Of a DNA stretch of 64,000 bases, positions 62,380 to 64,000 are shown one piece after another. Every line of letters starts with the position of its first letter. The first letter of the stretch is position 1. Source of the DNA: Ga0077536 sp943370145 (GTDB lineage: Bacteria > Pseudomonadota > Gammaproteobacteria > Ga0077536). Location of the stretch: NCBI GenBank assembly GCA_943370145.1, contig CALRPY020000012.1:23990-87989 (forward strand), read 5' to 3'. The notes under the pieces were generated by a model, which did no database searches, was not told the DNA's origin, and saw only the letters and a list, made by a program, of their open reading frames with translations. Both the position numbers and the translations under genes were made by a program.

Positions 62380-63951
62380 TCAGTAGCGGCGTTCGTCCAG
62401 CGGCGGCGGTGAGTACTGGTAGAACCAGGTCTCTGTCAGCGGCATGCCTTCGAGCGTCAGGTAGACGCTGAGGTTGATTGCGTCGAGGCCTTCGTCTGGC
62501 CGCAGATCGAAGATCACGCGGTAGCCGTCGATCGATTCCAGCGGTCGCGCCGACGGGATTTCGATCGTGCCGCGGCTGGTGTTGACCACGAGTTCCACCT
62601 GCGCGTCCTTCGCGAGCAGCGGCAGCTTGCCGCCCGCGAAATCGATCGCGAAGCGCCACGAGAAATAGTCGCGCTCGTGGCCGACCACGCCGCCAAGGCC
62701 GGTGCGCGTGGCGACCACGGACGCGAGCCGTGGCTTCACCGGTGGTTCACGGCCCCAGTGCAGACGGTAGGCATACAGCAGTTCCTGCCCGGGCTGCGGC
62801 TGCTCTCCGGGCTGCCAGAAGGCGACGATGTTGTCGAAGGTCTCGTTGTCCGCCGGCAGTTCCACGAGTACCACGCCGCCGTCGCCCCATTCGCCTTTCG
62901 GTTCGATCCACACGCCGGGACGGCGCTCGTAGAACACGGCATCGTCCTGGTAGTGATCGAAATCGCGGTCACGCTGCAGCAGGCCGAAGCCGCGCGGATT
63001 GTGGTCCATGTAGTAGTTGAAGCGCGTGCCGCGCGGGTTCTCGAGCGGACGCCAGATCCAGTTGCCGCTGCCGCTCCACATCGACAGCCCGTCGGAATCG
63101 TGGATCTCGGGGCGGATGTCGTTGGCGAGCCGGCGGTCGTTCTCCCCGGTCTGGTACATGCTGGTCAGTGGTGCGATGCCCAGCCGTTCGATCGGCCGGC
63201 GCGGATAAATCGCCACGTCGATGTCCATCACGAGGCTTGCGCCGGGCGCGATGTCGAAGCGATAGGCCCCGGCGCAGCTGGGCGAGTCTAGCAGGGCGTA
63301 GACGACGACGTTCGACGCGCCGACGGGAGGTCTCTCGAACCAGAAGTGCGAGAAGAACGGAAATTCCTCCGGGATCTCCATGCCGGCGTTCACGGCGAGG
63401 CCGCGTGCCGACAGGCCGTACTGCTTGTCCGCGCCGACCGCGCGGAAATAACTGGCGCCAAGGAAGGCCGCGACGTCGATCGTCGGGTTCGTGTGGTCGA
63501 CGATGCGGAAGCCCGCATAGCCGAGCTCGGCCTCCAGCGCACCGCCGTCGATGCCGGCCGCGCCCAGATCGAAACGCGCGGGGTCATAGTCGATTGGCCG
63601 CGCCGTGCCGTCCACGACCTCGGCGAGCTGCACGGCGCGCTTGAACAGGAACCCCAGGTGGAAGAAGCGCAGTTCGACGCCGCGCTTCTCGCCGTGCCAC
63701 AGGCTGTGCTCCGGCAGGTAGTGAATCGCCTGGTAGTGGTTGTAATCCACTTCCGCCAGCGGCGCGGGCAGCACTTCGTCCGGGGCCTGGTACGGCGCCG
63801 CGGCCAGCGCGCGCGCCCGGCCCTTCAATGCCGCATAGTCGAAGGCTACGCCGTCGCCGGCCGGCCGCGCGTCGTGCGGGCCGGCCGTGGCGCGCAGCGC
63901 GTGCATCGTGCTGACCGCAGCCAGCAACTGCAGGAGTTGTCGACGGTTCAT
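62380..63951 (-). CDS. opgD: Glucan biosynthesis protein OpgD (MdoD), Tat-exported
   Basis: 523 aa of the OpgG/OpgD family, which builds osmoregulated periplasmic glucans. N-terminus MNRRQLLQLLAAVSTMHALRATA has a twin-arginine motif as in OpgD. Signatures: FDYAALKGRARALAA, YNHYQAIHYLPEHSLWHGEKRGVELRFFHLGFLF, ASYFRAVGADKQYGLSARGLAVNAG, NWIWRPLENP, FERRPGVWIEP-like segment. Complete at both ends. No opgG/opgH beside it. The 49 bases upstream to the window edge are empty. Confidence 0.93.
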   Translation of the reverse strand: MNRRQLLQLLAAVSTMHALRATAGPHDARPAGDGVAFDYAALKGRARALAAAPYQAPDEVLPAPLAEVDYNHYQAIHYLPEHSLWHGEKRGVELRFFHLGFLFKRAVQLAEVVDGTARPIDYDPARFDLGAAGIDGGALEAELGYAGFRIVDHTNPTIDVAAFLGASYFRAVGADKQYGLSARGLAVNAGMEIPEEFPFFSHFWFERPPVGASNVVVYALLDSPSCAGAYRFDIAPGASLVMDIDVAIYPRRPIERLGIAPLTSMYQTGENDRRLANDIRPEIHDSDGLSMWSGSGNWIWRPLENPRGTRFNYYMDHNPRGFGLLQRDRDFDHYQDDAVFYERRPGVWIEPKGEWGDGGVVLVELPADNETFDNIVAFWQPGEQPQPGQELLYAYRLHWGREPPVKPRLASVVATRTGLGGVVGHERDYFSWRFAIDFAGGKLPLLAKDAQVELVVNTSRGTIEIPSARPLESIDGYRVIFDLRPDEGLDAINLSVYLTLEGMPLTETWFYQYSPPPLDERRY

Positions 63952-64000
63952 GGTGGGATCGGGGCTTCCTGGCAGGGGCGGGTGACGTACCGCCTATCTT

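Overview
The window is protein-dense, high-GC DNA from a gammaproteobacterium. The block rpoH, ftsY, two M16 peptidases, rsmD, coaD, small ferredoxin is a gammaproteobacterial arrangement, and HemF, OpgD, an AroG-type DAHP synthase and a DksA/TraR zinc-finger protein fit the same placement. The many oxygenases and flavoproteins suggest an environmental heterotroph that degrades cyclic, terpenoid or steroid-like compounds. I cannot name a genus. I found no rRNA, convincing tRNA, CRISPR array or intact transposase.

Layout. 1-9600: housekeeping block (sigma-32 under a perfect CIRCE operator, FtsY, M16 pair, RsmD, CoaD, ferredoxin, gamma-glutamyltransferase, MFS exporter). 9800-18800: TVP38/flavoprotein fusion, hisB-hisH, outer-surface genes (autotransporter-like barrel plus FecR-domain protein), hemF. 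18850-27360: small metabolic genes, DAHP synthase, then a Rieske oxygenase / PhyH dioxygenase / acyl-CoA ligase group. 27360-28360: a 1-kb gene-free island made of several palindromic repeat families. 28360-37200: flavoenzymes, a CMD protein, an amidase with a VPxPA/PEP-CTERM-like sorting tail, a DNA glycosylase, YjbQ. 37300-37950: a second repeat island bordered by a decaying Tll0287-like gene and the 3' end of a molybdopterin oxidoreductase whose last codons lie inside the repeat. 40300-50300: MsrB, stress protein, lipocalin, a first Baeyer-Villiger monooxygenase (BVMO), an NtaA-type monooxygenase, a nitrilase-family amidohydrolase, and two gene remnants (aminotransferase, RCK/KefB-like). 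50280-54016: a cation pump with a Ca2+/cation exchanger. 54300-58931: a six-gene operon ending in a second BVMO. 59136-63951: lipoprotein, quinone reductase, APC permease, OpgD.

The most coherent candidate system is the 54300-58931 operon: HSL-type esterase, VOC protein, nitroreductase, two small dimeric alpha/beta-barrel proteins and a BVMO. Together they could oxidise a ketone to an ester or lactone and hydrolyse it. The other notable signals are the CIRCE box on rpoH, the covarying REP-like palindromes that touch gene ends, and an interleaved pair of inverted repeats upstream of the APC permease.
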